Source of the DNA: Spiroplasma melliferum
GTDB lineage: Bacteria; Bacillota_I; Bacilli_A; Mycoplasmatales; Mycoplasmataceae
DNA length: 64,000 nt
Direction: 5' to 3'
Assembly: GCA_005222125.1 (NCBI GenBank)
Contig: CP029202.1
Span: 310,001 to 374,000, forward strand
Shown: positions 34,446-45,195 of the stretch, in pieces
Position numbering within the stretch: position 1 is the stretch's first letter
Layout: every line of letters starts with the position of its first letter
Notes under the pieces: model-generated
The model's database searches: none
What the model was told of the DNA's origin: nothing
What the model saw: only the letters and a program-made list of their open reading frames with translations
Made by a program: the position numbers and the translations under genes

Positions 34446-35804
34446 ATGAAAAAAATAATTAAAATGTTAATGGCGTTACAAATAGGCACTACTTCGGCTA
34501 GTTTTTTAACATCTTGTGTTAAAAAGTACCAATATATGTATGATATTTGAGTAATTACTAGTGGTGGTTCAATTAATGATCAATCTTATATTCAATCAGC
34601 ATGAGAAGGAGCAAGCAAATATATTGTGTCACAATTTGCCCAAGCTCCAATGGCAAATTGACAAGATAGTCCATTGCGAGCGAGTTATTTTGAACCAAGT
34701 GGTATTACACCAGGTGAATTTAAAGCAGCTTATATTACAGCTAGTATTGCTGGGGCAAAGACCTTAATTTTACCTGGTTTTAGTCATGCCAATACCATTG
34801 GTTGAGCAGCAAACTTAGTGGATAACGTTATTTTTATTGATGGTAGTGGGCAAAATGTATATAAAAATATGGATCCGCATGGTTCTTTAGCTGATAATAT
34901 TGTAGGAATTTTATTTCAAAAAGAAATTGCTGGTTTTTTGGCTGGTCTTGTCACAGCAATATGACTTAATTTGCATCAAACAGAATTCCAACAGCAATTA
35001 AATATTGCAACTTATGGAGGAATGGATAATCCAGTTGGAGTTTCAAATTATTTATGAGGATTTTTATTATCGTCAGATCTTTTTAATGAGATTATTAAGA
35101 CAGATAATTCATATCCTAATTTGCGTCAACTAGGAACAGATATTTTAGCAATAATGCAAAAAATAAACCCCAAAATTAATAATTTATTACCAATAAAAAA
35201 AGTTCAGGAAGTATTAAATGACAATGAATCATGGTTTTCACAATCATTTAACCAAGGAGAAGGAAAAGTAATTTCTGATTATTTAATTAATAAAAAAGCA
35301 AGTATTATTTTCCCTGTTGCAGGACCACAAACCCAAGATACAATTGACCGAATTAAATATAATCAAACAAAAACAAAAGTTGTCGGGGTGGATACAGCAC
35401 AATCCCGAATATATGGTGATGAATATATTATTACTAGTGGGTTATTAAATATTGCACAAGCAACACAGGATGCCTTATCTAATATCTATTCATCAACTTG
35501 TAGTTATAATAATGCCACTAAGCAATGAGAAAATAATAAACTTGATTATTGTTGGATTAATACTGATCAATCTTCAAAAACAAATCCAAATTGATTAGGC
35601 ATTGAAAAAACAAAATGAATTGATGATAGTATTATTAATTATATTAATAATGATGCAAAGATTGCCAAATTAACAACAACAATTGGTATAATTTATGATC
35701 AAATTAAACAAGCACATTTTACTGATACATTAAAGTTAACTTATCAAACACAAAATAAGTTAAAAACTGACTGACTAGAAACTTTAGAAAATGGTTTAAA
35801 ATAA
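34446..35804 (+). CDS. BMP/PnrA-family substrate-binding lipoprotein
   Basis: 452 residues. The signal MKKIIKMLMALQIGTTSASF ends in a lipobox with cysteine at residue 24 (FLTSC). WVITSGGSINDQSYIQSAWEGA near 34 is the typical BMP-family start (GGI-DKSFNQ-AWEG in relatives), with later ILPGFSHANTIGWAA and IFPVAGPQTQDT, so it should bind a nucleoside-like ligand outside the membrane. No ABC ATPase or permease gene lies nearby, so the partner transporter must be elsewhere or be the polytopic protein upstream. Many Trp are TGA. It was assigned by motif pattern only. Confidence 0.82.
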
Positions 35805-35818
35805 AAATAATATATTTT

Positions 35819-35848
35819 TTGCATAAATTTTAAAAAGTATAGTATAAT
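35819..35848 (+). promoter_or_regulatory. Sigma-70-type promoter
   Basis: TTGCAT (35819-35824), an 18-base spacer and exact TATAAT (35843-35848), followed by a start codon about 25 bases on. One of the clearest -35/-10 pairs in the window. Confidence 0.7.
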
Positions 35849-35872
35849 ACTCATAGATAGTGTGGTGTTTAT

Positions 35873-36133
35873 ATGGAGGGCTTCTTGACAACAAGTATAA
35901 CAATCTTAGATTTAGATATTCCAGTAATCGGGTTAATTGGTTTTCTACTAGGATTTGCAGCGCTATTATTATTTGTTTATTTTACTATTACTTTTTCTTT
36001 ATTTCGAAGTAAAAAAAGCAGTAGTAATTGAACGAATATTGTAAAATTAAAACAAGAAACTAGTTTTAAGGAAAACATTGAGTATTTTGAACAAGAAATT
36101 ATGCTAGCTAAAAAAATGGGTGATAAAATCTAG
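35873..36133 (+). CDS. Small single-helix membrane protein (86 aa)
   Basis: A short intact frame from ATG 35873, or from TTG 35885, which has GGAGGG immediately upstream. One hydrophobic helix spans about residues 19-43 (IPVIGLIGFLLGFAALLLF), followed by a basic stretch RSKKSSS and a Lys/Glu-rich tail of about 35 residues that may form a helix. One TGA Trp. It has its own clear promoter. It does not resemble a protein I can name; membrane division or secretion accessory roles cannot be excluded. Confidence 0.7.
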
Positions 36134-36186
36134 CAGTTTCTTTTTTAATACAATGTTATTCACATTTAGGGCAGGTGAAACAAAGA

Positions 36187-37899
36187 ATGGGTTTTTTTAA
36201 TACGGTTAAATCTTTTATGGTGAAAGATAAACAACGTGAGCAACCACCAATGCAATCAGCAAATCGTTTTGGTGACAATTTTAATTCTGAATTAATAAAC
36301 CAAAATAATGCTGATTTTAACCAAAATCAACCCTATCCAAGTGAAATTCCCCAAAATCATCGTTCGCCAAATCAATACTTTCGTCCAAATGAAGCATATA
36401 AACAAAACCAATTAAATAATACGGAAATGTTATATCAAAATAATAATACAATTCGTCCAGCACGAATGAATTTAAGTAATCAATATAATTATTACGCTAA
36501 TAATCATGACCGCCAGTATCTTGAAGAAGAACGTGAGGGAATGAATATAAATGCTTCACAAATGCCGCCAGGTTATGTTGAACCATATTATAATCATGAT
36601 GCTGCGCAAAATTATTCGCGTCCAGTTCAACAACAAATTTTACCACGCCGAATTCAACAGCATACATCAAGTTCTAATTATGGTCAATATTGGTCAGGAC
36701 AACAAAATCAAGGACGATATGACAATGCGGAATTTATGGGATATCAAAGCCACCGTGATGGTTATTTTAATGATGATAATATGTATACAAATCAATATCG
36801 TCATCCTTATCAACCACGTGTTATATCACCATATAATCAATCACAAGTTAATGAACAATTTAATCGTTCAGAATTAGGTTATGATAGCAAAGGAGCCTAT
36901 TATGGTGCAAATTCAGCACAATATTTTGATGATAATCAAATGGTGGCAAATTCAATGCCAGCGCCACCATCTTATTATCAAAATGGCCATTATACTCCAT
37001 CAGCACAATTTGACCCACCAGCTTTAACAAATGGTAGGGAAAATAATCGTTATGCTTATCAGCCACAGTTATCAGAAAAACAACGTCGTCGTCGTTTTAG
37101 TAAGGAATATGCTAACCGCTTAATTCCCCTCGAAATTGCTCGTGAAATTCGTTCAGAAAAAGTTCGTACCTTAATTATGATTATTATTGGTTTTATTGGA
37201 ACAATGATGACAAGTTTATTTATTGCCTTATATTTTATTTCTCATCAACAAGAATTAGAAGAAATTATGGGAATTAAAGCGAAATACATTCCTAATCCAT
37301 TTTTGACAATTACTTTTTTACTAATCTCACTAGGATTATTATTTGCTGGTATTTTTGATTTATCACGAGTTCGAATTGAAACAAATAGTTATCTTTCTAA
37401 TTTAACCCGAGGTAATCATACTATTCCCCATTTCTTAATTGATAATTACAAAAAAATGACTATTCGTAGTATTGTTTTAAATTGATTAGCATTTCCTACT
37501 TATTTCTTTGGTGGAATTATTTTAGGAATTTTATATGGATTCCAACAACATTCAGGTGAAGAATTCCGGTTTGGTTTTTGAAGTTGAGGCATTGTTGATG
37601 ATTTAACAGCAGCCATTACAATTACAATTATTATTTTAATCGTAACATTAGGCGTTCATATTGCAAATATTGTTTTAACAAAAAAAAGAAAAGCAAATAT
37701 TATTGGTTATTATGGATATGAAATTGTTCATCCAGACGAATTAGCTGCTTTAAAGAAAAAAACAAATCGGATTTGTTTAGTAATTTTTATTATTTTCTTA
37801 ATTATTTTAACATTAGTAATTTCAATTCCATGATTAATTGCTCGTCGTCGTAAACGAAGTGGTGAGGCATTACTTGGACGTTGATTTAACCGAAATTAA
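36187..37899 (+). CDS. Q/N/Y-rich membrane protein (570 aa)
   Basis: ATG 36187 follows AGGTG by nine bases; a GTG at 36175 overlaps that site. The first 300 residues are low-complexity, with abundant Asn, Gln, Tyr, Pro and Arg (for example NQYNYYANNHDRQY), predicted disordered and cytoplasmic. A basic patch QRRRRFSKEYANRL leads into four or five hydrophobic helices between about 330 and 545, and the protein ends RRRKRSGEALLGRWFNRN. Compositionally it resembles the 19078 product but the membrane part is much larger. Function unknown. It may be a scaffold or cytoskeleton-membrane linker, which is speculation. Confidence 0.8.
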
Positions 37900-37920
37900 A
37901 TATTGTTTTAAAAAAATTAT

Positions 37921-37998
37921 AATGTTTCTTTTAACCAAGATAAATAACAATTGTTATAGTTTATTCTTGAATATAAATGTTAGGAGAAACATTTTTTA
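37921..37998 (+). terminator. Long stem-loop with T-run after 36187 gene
   Basis: AATGTTTCT (37921-37929) pairs with AGAAACATT (37985-37993), followed by TTTTT. The 55-base loop holds a perfect 14-base palindrome ATAACAATTGTTAT (37944-37957). It may be a terminator with a structured loop or a small RNA. Confidence 0.5.
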
Positions 37999-38050
37999 TA
38001 TGACAAAAGATAGCACTAAATTTTAATAATGTGATTTCTTAATATCTTTT

Positions 38051-38079
38051 ATTTGCAAGATAAAATTTATCTTGCAAAT
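38051..38079. repeat. Perfect 14-bp inverted repeat in intergenic region
   Basis: ATTTGCAAGATAAA and its exact complement are separated by one base, with no T-run after them. It lies in the 494-base gene-free stretch 37900-38393, which otherwise shows no open frame, tRNA or repeat. An operator or cruciform element is possible. Confidence 0.6.
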
Positions 38080-38393
38080 AATTTGTTGAAGGTACTGCGG
38101 TGCTTTTTATATATTCAATAATGTTTTGTTTTTAATATGTGTTAAAGTGAGTTTAAAGAATTAGTTAAATGTGTTGCAATTTAGAATCCAAATACCCAAT
38201 AAATGTTTTATTTCATTTTCTATTTATAATTTTTTAGGAACAGGTTAGAATTAGAATATAAAACAAGGTTTCAGTCACACAACTGGTTTAATTTTTAAAT
38301 AAATCTTTTAATTTAATTATTAAAAAATATATAAATGTTGCACTTGAAATTATAATCTATATTATTAAAATATAAAAGAAATGAGGATTAATA

Positions 38394-39473
38394 ATGATTG
38401 AGCATTTATATGTACATATTCCTTTTTGTGACCATATTTGTTTTTATTGTGATTTTTTTAAAATTAAAAAATCACGTCCAATAATGATTGATGAATATTT
38501 AACTTCATTAGAGCAAGAAATTGCTCAACCTCATCCTAATTTTGCTTTAAAAACAATTTATTTAGGAGGAGGAACACCCAATAGTTTAGATGACATTCAA
38601 TTAGAACGGTTATTACAACTTTTACAAAAAGTTGTGCAAGGTCCAATAATTGAATATACAATTGAACTAAATCCAGAAAAGATTACAAAAAGTCAATTAC
38701 AACTTTTAAAGAAATATCATATTAACCGTCTTTCAATTGGGGTTGAAACTTTTAATGATCAGTTATTAAAAAAAGTTAATCGTTATCATAATAGTACTGA
38801 TGTTGTTAATAGTTATTACTTAGCTCGGCAAGAAGGCTTTGATAATATTTCGTTTGACTTAATTTATAATTTATTTGACCAAACACAAGTTGACATTGAA
38901 GCAGATTTATTAATGATTCAAAAATTACAACCTGATCATATTAGTTGATATTCGTTAATTTTAAAAGAAAATTCATATTGGGGCAAAACAAAACTTAAAT
39001 TACCAGAGTATGATATTGCATTTGATGAAATTATTAATACTGCATTAACTAAAATAGGTTATGAAAGATACGAAATTTCAAATTACACTAATAACAAGAA
39101 AAAATCACGACATAATTTGGCATATTGAACTAATAAATCTTTTTGATTACTTGGTCCTAGTGCAGCTGGTTTTATTAATAATGATGGATATTATTTATTA
39201 CAAAATTCGCGAAAATATGCTAATTGAACACAAACTAAAACAGAATTATCGTTAAAGGATTATTATTTTCAAATTTTAATGATGGGGTTACGTGTTTTAG
39301 ATGGCATTGATTTAGTAAAGGTTAAAGATGCAAAGAAAGCAGTCAATTACTATCAAAGTAAAATTGATGTAGAAGTACAAAAAAATAATTTAGTTTTTGA
39401 TAATAATCATTTACGTTGTACAAGTCAAGGATTAAACATTTTAAATGATATTTTAGTTAATATTATGGATTAA
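38394..39473 (+). CDS. hemW: Radical SAM protein HemW-like
   Basis: 359 residues. The radical SAM cluster motif is CDHICFYC near residue 12, followed by YLGGGTPNSLD near 62, TIELNPEKITK, RLSIGVETFND and SFDLIYNLFDQT, all characteristic of the HemN/HemW branch; the short length and missing HemN N-terminal extension favour HemW, a heme-binding chaperone rather than coproporphyrinogen oxidase. Spiroplasmas lack heme synthesis, so its role here is unclear. GAGG lies upstream of the ATG. Several TGA Trp codons. Confidence 0.88.
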
Positions 39474-39479
39474 GACTCA

Positions 39480-39488
39480 TGCTATAAT
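39480..39488 (+). promoter_or_regulatory. Extended -10 promoter for pepV
   Basis: TGCTATAAT, an exact extended -10 motif, 100 bases before the dipeptidase start, just after the hemW stop. Confidence 0.5.
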
Positions 39489-39587
39489 GTAAGTAAAGAA
39501 GAACTATGAATAATAAAAATTGATAATTAAGAAATTATAAGTAATAAAGACTTATGAATAAAAAGCATAATAAAGGAGGGGTATATT

Positions 39588-40931
39588 ATGGAAATTGATG
39601 TTGAGAAATTACAAAAAGAATATTTTGATAAAGCTTTACAAAAAATTCAAGATATTATTCGAATTCCATCAGTTCGTAGTGAAGCAAAACCAGAGGCTCC
39701 ATTTGGTGAAGGCATAAAAAAAGTTTTAGAATATGCTATTAATTTAGGAACAGAATTAGGTTTTAAAACATATCAAGATTTAGAAAATAGCTATGGTTAT
39801 GTTGAATATGGTTCTGGCTCAGAAATTTTTGCAATTTTAGGACATTTAGATGTTGTTCCTCCAGGTGATCTTAACAAGTGAGAATTTGAACCATTTAAAC
39901 CACAAATTAAAGATGATAAATTGTTTGGTCGAGGGTCAATTGATGATAAAGGTCCTACAATCATTAATTTGTATGCTTTAAAATATTTAAAAGACCATAA
40001 TTATCATCCAGATTATACTATTCGTTTAATTTTTGGTTTAACAGAAGAAACAGATTGAGCATCAATTAAAGCTTATATGAAAACAGAAGGAGTGCCTGCC
40101 TTAGGATATACTCCAGATGGAGAATTTCCTGTTGTGTATACTGAAAAAGGAATTATTAATGCTGATATCATCGGTAAAGGTGAACCATTTACATTAATAG
40201 GTGGTGAGGCTTATAATTCTGTTGCTGATGTTGTTAGTTACCAAGGTTCTTATTTGGATGATATTAAAACTAGATTAGAACAAAAAAATATTGAAACAAA
40301 GGTGGAAAATGATTGCTTAATTGTTAAAGGGAAATCTTCACATGGTAGTTTACCAGAGCGAGGAATCAATGCTGCTTTAATTACTTTAGCAACATATGCT
40401 GAATTAGATAATAATTCAGTGATTGCAAATTTTGCAAAAAAACATTTATATAATAATTTTCATTTTAGTCATCTTTTCCCAAATATGAAAGATGAAACAG
40501 GATTATTAATTGTTAATAATGGAATAGTTGAAATTAATCAAGAAAAAACACGATTAACTTTAAATATGCGCGTTCCAATTTCATATAAATTACATGATGT
40601 ACAAAATCCATTAATAGAAGAATTAAAAAAATATAACTTGGAATTAACAAATATTTCTTGGCAAGAACCACTGCATATGCCAGTTGATAGTCCAATGATT
40701 AAAAATATGATGAAAGTTTATCAAGAGGTTACTGGTGATAACTACACAAAACCTGTGGCAATCGGTGGTGGAACTTATGCTAAAGCAATGCCAAATTGTG
40801 TGGCTTTTGGAGCTGAATTTGACATTAATGAATCAACGATGCATGCTTATAATGAATATGTTAAACTTGATGATTTAAAAAAAATGTTAGAAATTTATAC
40901 AAAAGCAATTCCTTTGTTAACAAAAAAGTAG
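39588..40931 (+). CDS. pepV: M20-family dipeptidase, PepV-like
   Basis: 447 residues. Zinc ligands and catalytic residues appear in order: GHLDVVPPGD (His, Asp), GRGSIDDKGP (bridging Asp), TEETDW (Glu-Glu), and HAYNEYV near the C-terminus. The lid insertion starting at about residue 185 fits PepV, which releases amino acids from dipeptides. A strong AAAGGAGGGG site precedes the ATG. The single TGA at 39879 and that at 40056 are Trp. Useful to an amino-acid auxotroph; cytoplasmic, no signal peptide. Confidence 0.92.
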
Positions 40932-40981
40932 CATGTTACTTACTTTAAATAATGATATCTATTCATATTTTTTATAAATAA

Positions 40982-41212
40982 AAAATTGAAAAACAATATT
41001 TTAATTCTCATAAAAAGGTTCAAAAATTAAATCAAAAATTAGAAAAAGTTTTAACAAATATCATTACTGAAAAGAATTTTAATAATATTCATCAGTGAGA
41101 TGTTAAAAAAGAAATTAATCCTTTATATCATCAAAAAAATATTACAAATGAAAAAGAATTAAAAAAAAATATTACCATTTATTTCAAACAAATCGTATTT
41201 TGAACCAAATAA
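40982..41212 (+). pseudogene. Open frame without start codon, probable gene remnant
   Basis: A frame of 76 sense codons ends at TAA 41212 and is bounded upstream by TAA at 40979; it contains no ATG, GTG or TTG at a usable start and no ribosome site. The product would be Lys/Asn/Gln-rich and helical (KVQKLNQKLEKVL) with TGA-encoded Trp in HQWDVKKE, codon use typical of real genes here. It looks like the tail of a decayed coding sequence. It could instead be chance, given the AT-richness. Confidence 0.4.
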
Positions 41213-41223
41213 ATTTAATTATT

Positions 41224-41257
41224 AAAAAAGATAATATTAAATATATTATCTTTTTAT
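41224..41257. terminator. Bidirectional terminator
   Basis: AAAAAGATAATAT/ATATTATCTTTTT stem with a five-base loop between the remnant at 40982-41212 and the minus-strand gene ending at 41262. Confidence 0.8.
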
Positions 41258-41261
41258 TTTA

Positions 41262-41525
41262 TTATATTGTTTTAGCAAGACGTTGAGCAATTGATGGTTC
41301 ACCTTTTGCCCAGAAAATAATAACAAAAACGGTTCCAATAACTGTTGCCATTAAAATTCATTGTAAAAAGGAACATAATCCATAAATAAACTTTCCTTTT
41401 CGATCCTTTGGACAGTCTGTTCCGAAAACTAAAGTCCCAACGGGATTAACATTGAAAATTCATAAAATAACGTTTAATCAACAAAAAAGAATATTAAAAA
41501 GAGATGATAGCATTCTTTTGGCCAT
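41262..41525 (-). CDS. Small two-helix membrane protein (87 aa)
   Basis: A short intact gene with a strong GGAGG site four bases before ATG 41525. Two hydrophobic segments (about 8-32 and 56-75) flank a polar loop with FGTDCPKDRKGKF; the C-terminus is WAKGEPSIAQRLAKTI. Four TGA codons encode Trp, so it would look broken under the standard code. Location between two terminators or promoters suggests a monocistronic transcript. No family recognised. Confidence 0.78.
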
Positions 41526-41650
41526 AATATAGCCTCCTTTCAGATATATATAATTATACAATGTTTGTTATAATCTTATTATCTAAATCAAAAATTTTCT
41601 TTATTAATTTATGATATAATAATTATACTCAGTTTTTGGAGGAAATAATA

Positions 41651-42124
41651 ATGAATGTAAAAAACTCACAAGAAAATAATGATTTTATAAATTTAAAAAA
41701 TAATGAAGAACTTGTTAAAAAACATTATAAATATTGAATCAAGTTTAAAGATGAGTTATTTCAGTATTTATTAGAAATAATAAAGCTTGGAAAAATTAAA
41801 ATGTTTTATTGTAATAATTGTCAGCAGGGAAAAGATGTTGACGATTTAAATATTTATGATCTTTTTTTTGGATTTACTTTTGATAAGATCAATGTTAAGA
41901 CAGAAACAATTGACCATTTTATTGTTGAATTATGTAACGAATGTAATGAAATGAATGATGTTACTAATTCATATATTAAAGTATTGCAAAACAATGTTGC
42001 ATGTATTTATTGTAAAAAATTACTTTATCAAGATGATGAGCACTTGTTACTTGATAATAATAATTATTGTTCACGAGAATGTTTGCGCAAATATTTGAAT
42101 AAAACAATTAAAGAGGGAGAATAA
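41651..42124 (+). CDS. Cysteine-rich putative zinc-finger protein, paralogue A
   Basis: 157 residues from ATG 41651, eight bases after GGAGG. A helical N-terminus is followed by CNNC near residue 55, CNEC near 98, CIYC near 118 and YCSREC near 138: eight cysteines in four pairs that could bind two zinc ions. The last part, CIYCKK...YCSRECLRKYLN, recalls treble-clef TRASH/MYM-like fingers. The next gene, three bases downstream, encodes a relative with the same C-terminal pattern. Cytoplasmic; DNA-, RNA- or metal-binding roles are open. Confidence 0.78.
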
Positions 42125-42127
42125 GTT

Positions 42128-42571
42128 ATGAAAACAAAAGTTTTGACTAATAATAAATGACTAGATAAAATTGCTGAATCAGTGGTAAAAATTCAAACAC
42201 TAACAAATATTCCATATGTTGATTGTCATACATGTAATTATGAAAATCAATCATCAAATTTACTTTTTGCTAATTCATCATATGAAATATTATCAGTTTT
42301 AATTAAAACAACTTGTGGACATGATATTACAAAAGGAGTTAATTTTTCACGCATTGTTAATGATCATGGCCATAATTTTGAATTATTAGGGGAAGCAATT
42401 ACTGAATGTTGAGTTCATAAAGAAAAACCTTGTAGTCATCACTTAAATGAATCAAAAGCATTTGTCTGCTATCAATGTGATAAACTTAAAGCAAAAATAA
42501 TGCGCATTGATAATGTTAATGTTTGTTCATTAAAATGTTTAAAAGATTATTTAAATGCTCAAGTAAAATAA
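42128..42571 (+). CDS. Cysteine-rich putative zinc-finger protein, paralogue B
   Basis: 147 residues, starting three bases after gene A, so translation is probably coupled. CHTC near residue 35, a middle set of Cys and His (TTCGH, ECWVHKEKPCSHH) and the C-terminal CYQCDK...VCSLKCLKDYLN match the plan of paralogue A but with His replacing some Cys. The shared ending [CxxCxK...CSxxCL(R/K)xYLN] supports duplication of an ancestral gene. A terminator follows, so A and B form a two-gene unit. Function unknown. Confidence 0.78.
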
Positions 42572-42582
42572 ATTTTATATTT

Positions 42583-42608
42583 AAAAAAGGAAATTAATTT
42601 CCTTTTTT
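42583..42608 (+). terminator. Terminator after zinc-finger pair
   Basis: Perfect palindrome AAAAAAGGAAATT/AATTTCCTTTTTT ending in six T residues. Confidence 0.82.
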
Positions 42609-42736
42609 AAATTATTATTAAATTATGATTATGATAGATTGTTTTGTTAATTTCATATTATTACTTTACTTAACAAAATATCCAAGATAAAATTATAACT
42701 AGTAGTTGATTTTAACTAAAAAAGGAGGTTTAGGGT

Positions 42737-43447
42737 ATGCCATCATATTATACAGAACATATTTTAAAATTGAAGCAACCAAAATTAAAAGCACCATTAA
42801 CTGATGCCGAAATTAATGCTATTGTAACAGCTTTTAAGCATTTAGTTTGTAAAATTAAAAAAGATGCCATTGTTATTAAGCATCAAAAATTTGGTTATGA
42901 ACTTTTTCGTAGTAAAGCAGACGACAAATATTGAGCATATGCTTTAACTTTTACTGAACCTCTTAATCCATTAAAACCAATTTATAAACATCATTGAATT
43001 GGCAACGCTTTTATTGGTTATGGGTATGATACCTTAGAAGAAACAATTAATCAGACTTTTAAAATGATGGAACAAGGACCAACAGCACAAACAAATTTTC
43101 GTGATTATTTAGCTAGTTGAGATGAAGAAAAAGACCGCATTTTCTTAGATTGAGAAGAAAAAGAATGGTCGTTTGAAAAATATCAAAAGTTTCAGCGTTG
43201 ATATGAAAAAAACAAGGTTAAAATTATGGCAAAACAAATTGGGATTAAGGATGCCGAAGATTATAATAAAGAAATTAATAATAAAAATAATAGATCGGGA
43301 TTAGCAGTTTTATTAGGGAAAATGCAAGATCCACCAAAACGCCCACGAGCAATGGCTGTTGTAATGCGTGAAACAGCAGAGACAAAGGAAAAATGAGATG
43401 ACCCAAAAACCAAAAAATACCTTGTTGGTTTTATGTATGTTAATTAA
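42737..43447 (+). CDS. Hypothetical cytoplasmic protein (236 aa)
   Basis: Starts at ATG 42737 after a strong AAAGGAGG. No signal peptide, membrane helix or known catalytic motif. The protein is charged and Trp-rich through TGA codons, with acidic-aromatic stretches such as WDEEKDRIFLDWEEKEWSFEKYQKFQRW split across the middle, and ends KKYLVGFMYVN. Upstream of a SpoU methyltransferase and engB, with which it may be cotranscribed (20-base gap). No function assigned. Confidence 0.75.
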
Positions 43448-43467
43448 GAAAGAAAGAATCCGATATT

Positions 43468-44250
43468 ATGAATTATCGAGAAATTAATTCAGCGCAAAAT
43501 GAACATATTAAATTATTGGCAAAATTAAAAGAAAAAAAATATCGAAAAGAATTTAATTTAGCCTTAATTGAAGGATGGAACATTATTGATGAAGCATTAC
43601 AGCAGAACCTTGTTGTTGAAATTTTAACAACAAAAATAAATCAACGAAAATTAAAAAATTTTAATAATATTTTATTAACAATAGTTTCCGAATCAATTTT
43701 AACTAAATTAAGTCAAAGTAAAAATAGTCAAAATATTATCGGTGTGATTGATTTAACTAAGGTTAAGGAACAAAATAATTTTCAATTCAATCAAAATATT
43801 CTTTTATTAGAAAACATCCAAGACCCAGGTAATGTAGGAACATTAATAAGAACTGGCCTTGGTTTTGGTTTTACAAATATTATTTTGTATAATCATACTG
43901 TTGACCTTTTTAATGATAAAGTATTACGTGCTAGTCAAGGTGCTATTTTTAAAGTCGCAATTAAAGAAGCTAATTTAATTGAAATTAAAAATTTTCAATT
44001 AAACCGATATAAAATTATTACAACTGGTTTAAAACGACAAAGTGTCTTTTTACAAGATTGCCAGTTTAAACAAAATGAACGATATATCTTAGCATTAGGT
44101 AATGAGGGACATGGACTTTCAACAACATTGCAAGAAATTAGTGATTATAATGTCCAAATTAAAATTAATTCACAACTTGAGTCATTAAATGTTGCTCAAG
44201 CAGGAACAATTTTAATGTATGAAATTAATCGTCAGATGGAGGAAAAATAA
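43468..44250 (+). CDS. SpoU/TrmH-family RNA 2'-O-methyltransferase
   Basis: 260 residues. After an L30e-like substrate-binding N-terminal domain, the trefoil-knot SPOUT domain shows its three motifs: NIQDPGNVGTLIRTGLGFG near 112, LALGNEGHGLS near 208, and QLESLNVAQAGTILMYE near the end. It should methylate ribose in rRNA or tRNA; the closest functional type (RlmB, TsnR-like or YsgA) cannot be resolved. No strong ribosome site is visible. Its stop overlaps the engB start by one base. Confidence 0.88.
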   Translation: MNYREINSAQNEHIKLLAKLKEKKYRKEFNLALIEGWNIIDEALQQNLVVEILTTKINQRKLKNFNNILLTIVSESILTKLSQSKNSQNIIGVIDLTKVKEQNNFQFNQNILLLENIQDPGNVGTLIRTGLGFGFTNIILYNHTVDLFNDKVLRASQGAIFKVAIKEANLIEIKNFQLNRYKIITTGLKRQSVFLQDCQFKQNERYILALGNEGHGLSTTLQEISDYNVQIKINSQLESLNVAQAGTILMYEINRQMEEK

Positions 44251-44849
44251 TGTTTAAGTTTAAAAATGCGAATTATATTACATCAGCGGTTAATAAAGCA
44301 GGTTGAATTAATGATGATTTATTTGAAATTGCTTTTTTAGGGAAAAGTAATGTTGGTAAATCAAGTTTTTTAAATATGTTAACAAATCAACGTCAATTAG
44401 CAAAAGTTTCGCAAATTCCCGGGAAAACGCGGATGCTAAATTTCTTTGCAATTAATAATAACCAATTTCGAATTGTTGATGCACCAGGATATGGGTTTGC
44501 AAAAGTTGGTAATCAATATAAGATGGATTTTGCAAAAATGATGGAAGAATATTTAACTCAACGAGAAAATTTAAAATTTGTTTGTTTATTAGTAGACTTA
44601 CGGCATCCACCAACACAAGATGATTATGAAATGTATCAATATTTAAAGCATTTTAGCATTTTTACAGTTTTAATTGGAACAAAACTTGATAAGGTAAAAA
44701 AGAATGATATTCAAAAGCATGAAAAGATGATTAAGGCTAAATTAAATTTCGCTGATAGTGATTATTTTATTAAAACATCAAGTCGAAATAAAATCGCTCG
44801 TGATGAATGTTGGACATTATTTGCAAAATTATTAAATTTTAATGAATAG
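44250..44849 (+). CDS. engB: Ribosome biogenesis GTPase EngB (YsxC/YihA)
   Basis: 199 residues; the ATG shares one base with the preceding stop, and GGAGG lies seven bases upstream. P-loop FLGKSNVGKSSFLN near 31, DAPGYGFAKVG (G3), GTKLDK (G4) and KTSSRNK (G5) identify the TrmE-Era-EngA-EngB-Septin GTPase needed for 50S subunit assembly. Length fits the family. Confidence 0.95.
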
Positions 44850-44931
44850 TTAAAATATTTTGAATTAAAAACTTATTAAAACAATTTCTATTAAATTAGC
44901 ATATAATTATGACACATAAGGAGTGAATAAA

Positions 44932-45195
44932 ATGAATAATTTTTCATTGACAAAAGAAAAAGGCCTTTGACAAAAAATTTTTAAAAAAATTCCATGATTT
45001 TATCATGTCATTTTTCTTATGACTGGAATTGTAGCTGGACTTTTATTTCAATTTTTATATATTAAACGATGAGATTTTCCTTATTTTTTTATTTTTATTA
45101 TTGCGATAATAATGCTTTATTGTGTACTATTTTTATTATTTAGTCCCATTATTAAGCAAAATTGATTTTTAAAAAAAGGTTTTAATGAAAAATAA
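44932..45195 (+). CDS. Small two-helix membrane protein (87 aa)
   Basis: ATG 44932 follows AAGGAGTG. A basic amphipathic start (EKGLWQKIFKKIPWFYHV) leads into two hydrophobic helices at about 24-42 and 52-75, then a basic end. Its last four codons overlap the start of the LacI-type regulator by 11 bases, which suggests translational coupling with treR. No family recognised; a link to trehalose uptake is suggested only by position. Confidence 0.72.

Noticed and set aside
37838-38026. Plus-strand frame across the end of the 36187 gene
   Set aside because: Out of frame overlap with a clear gene, no ribosome site and no plausible domain.
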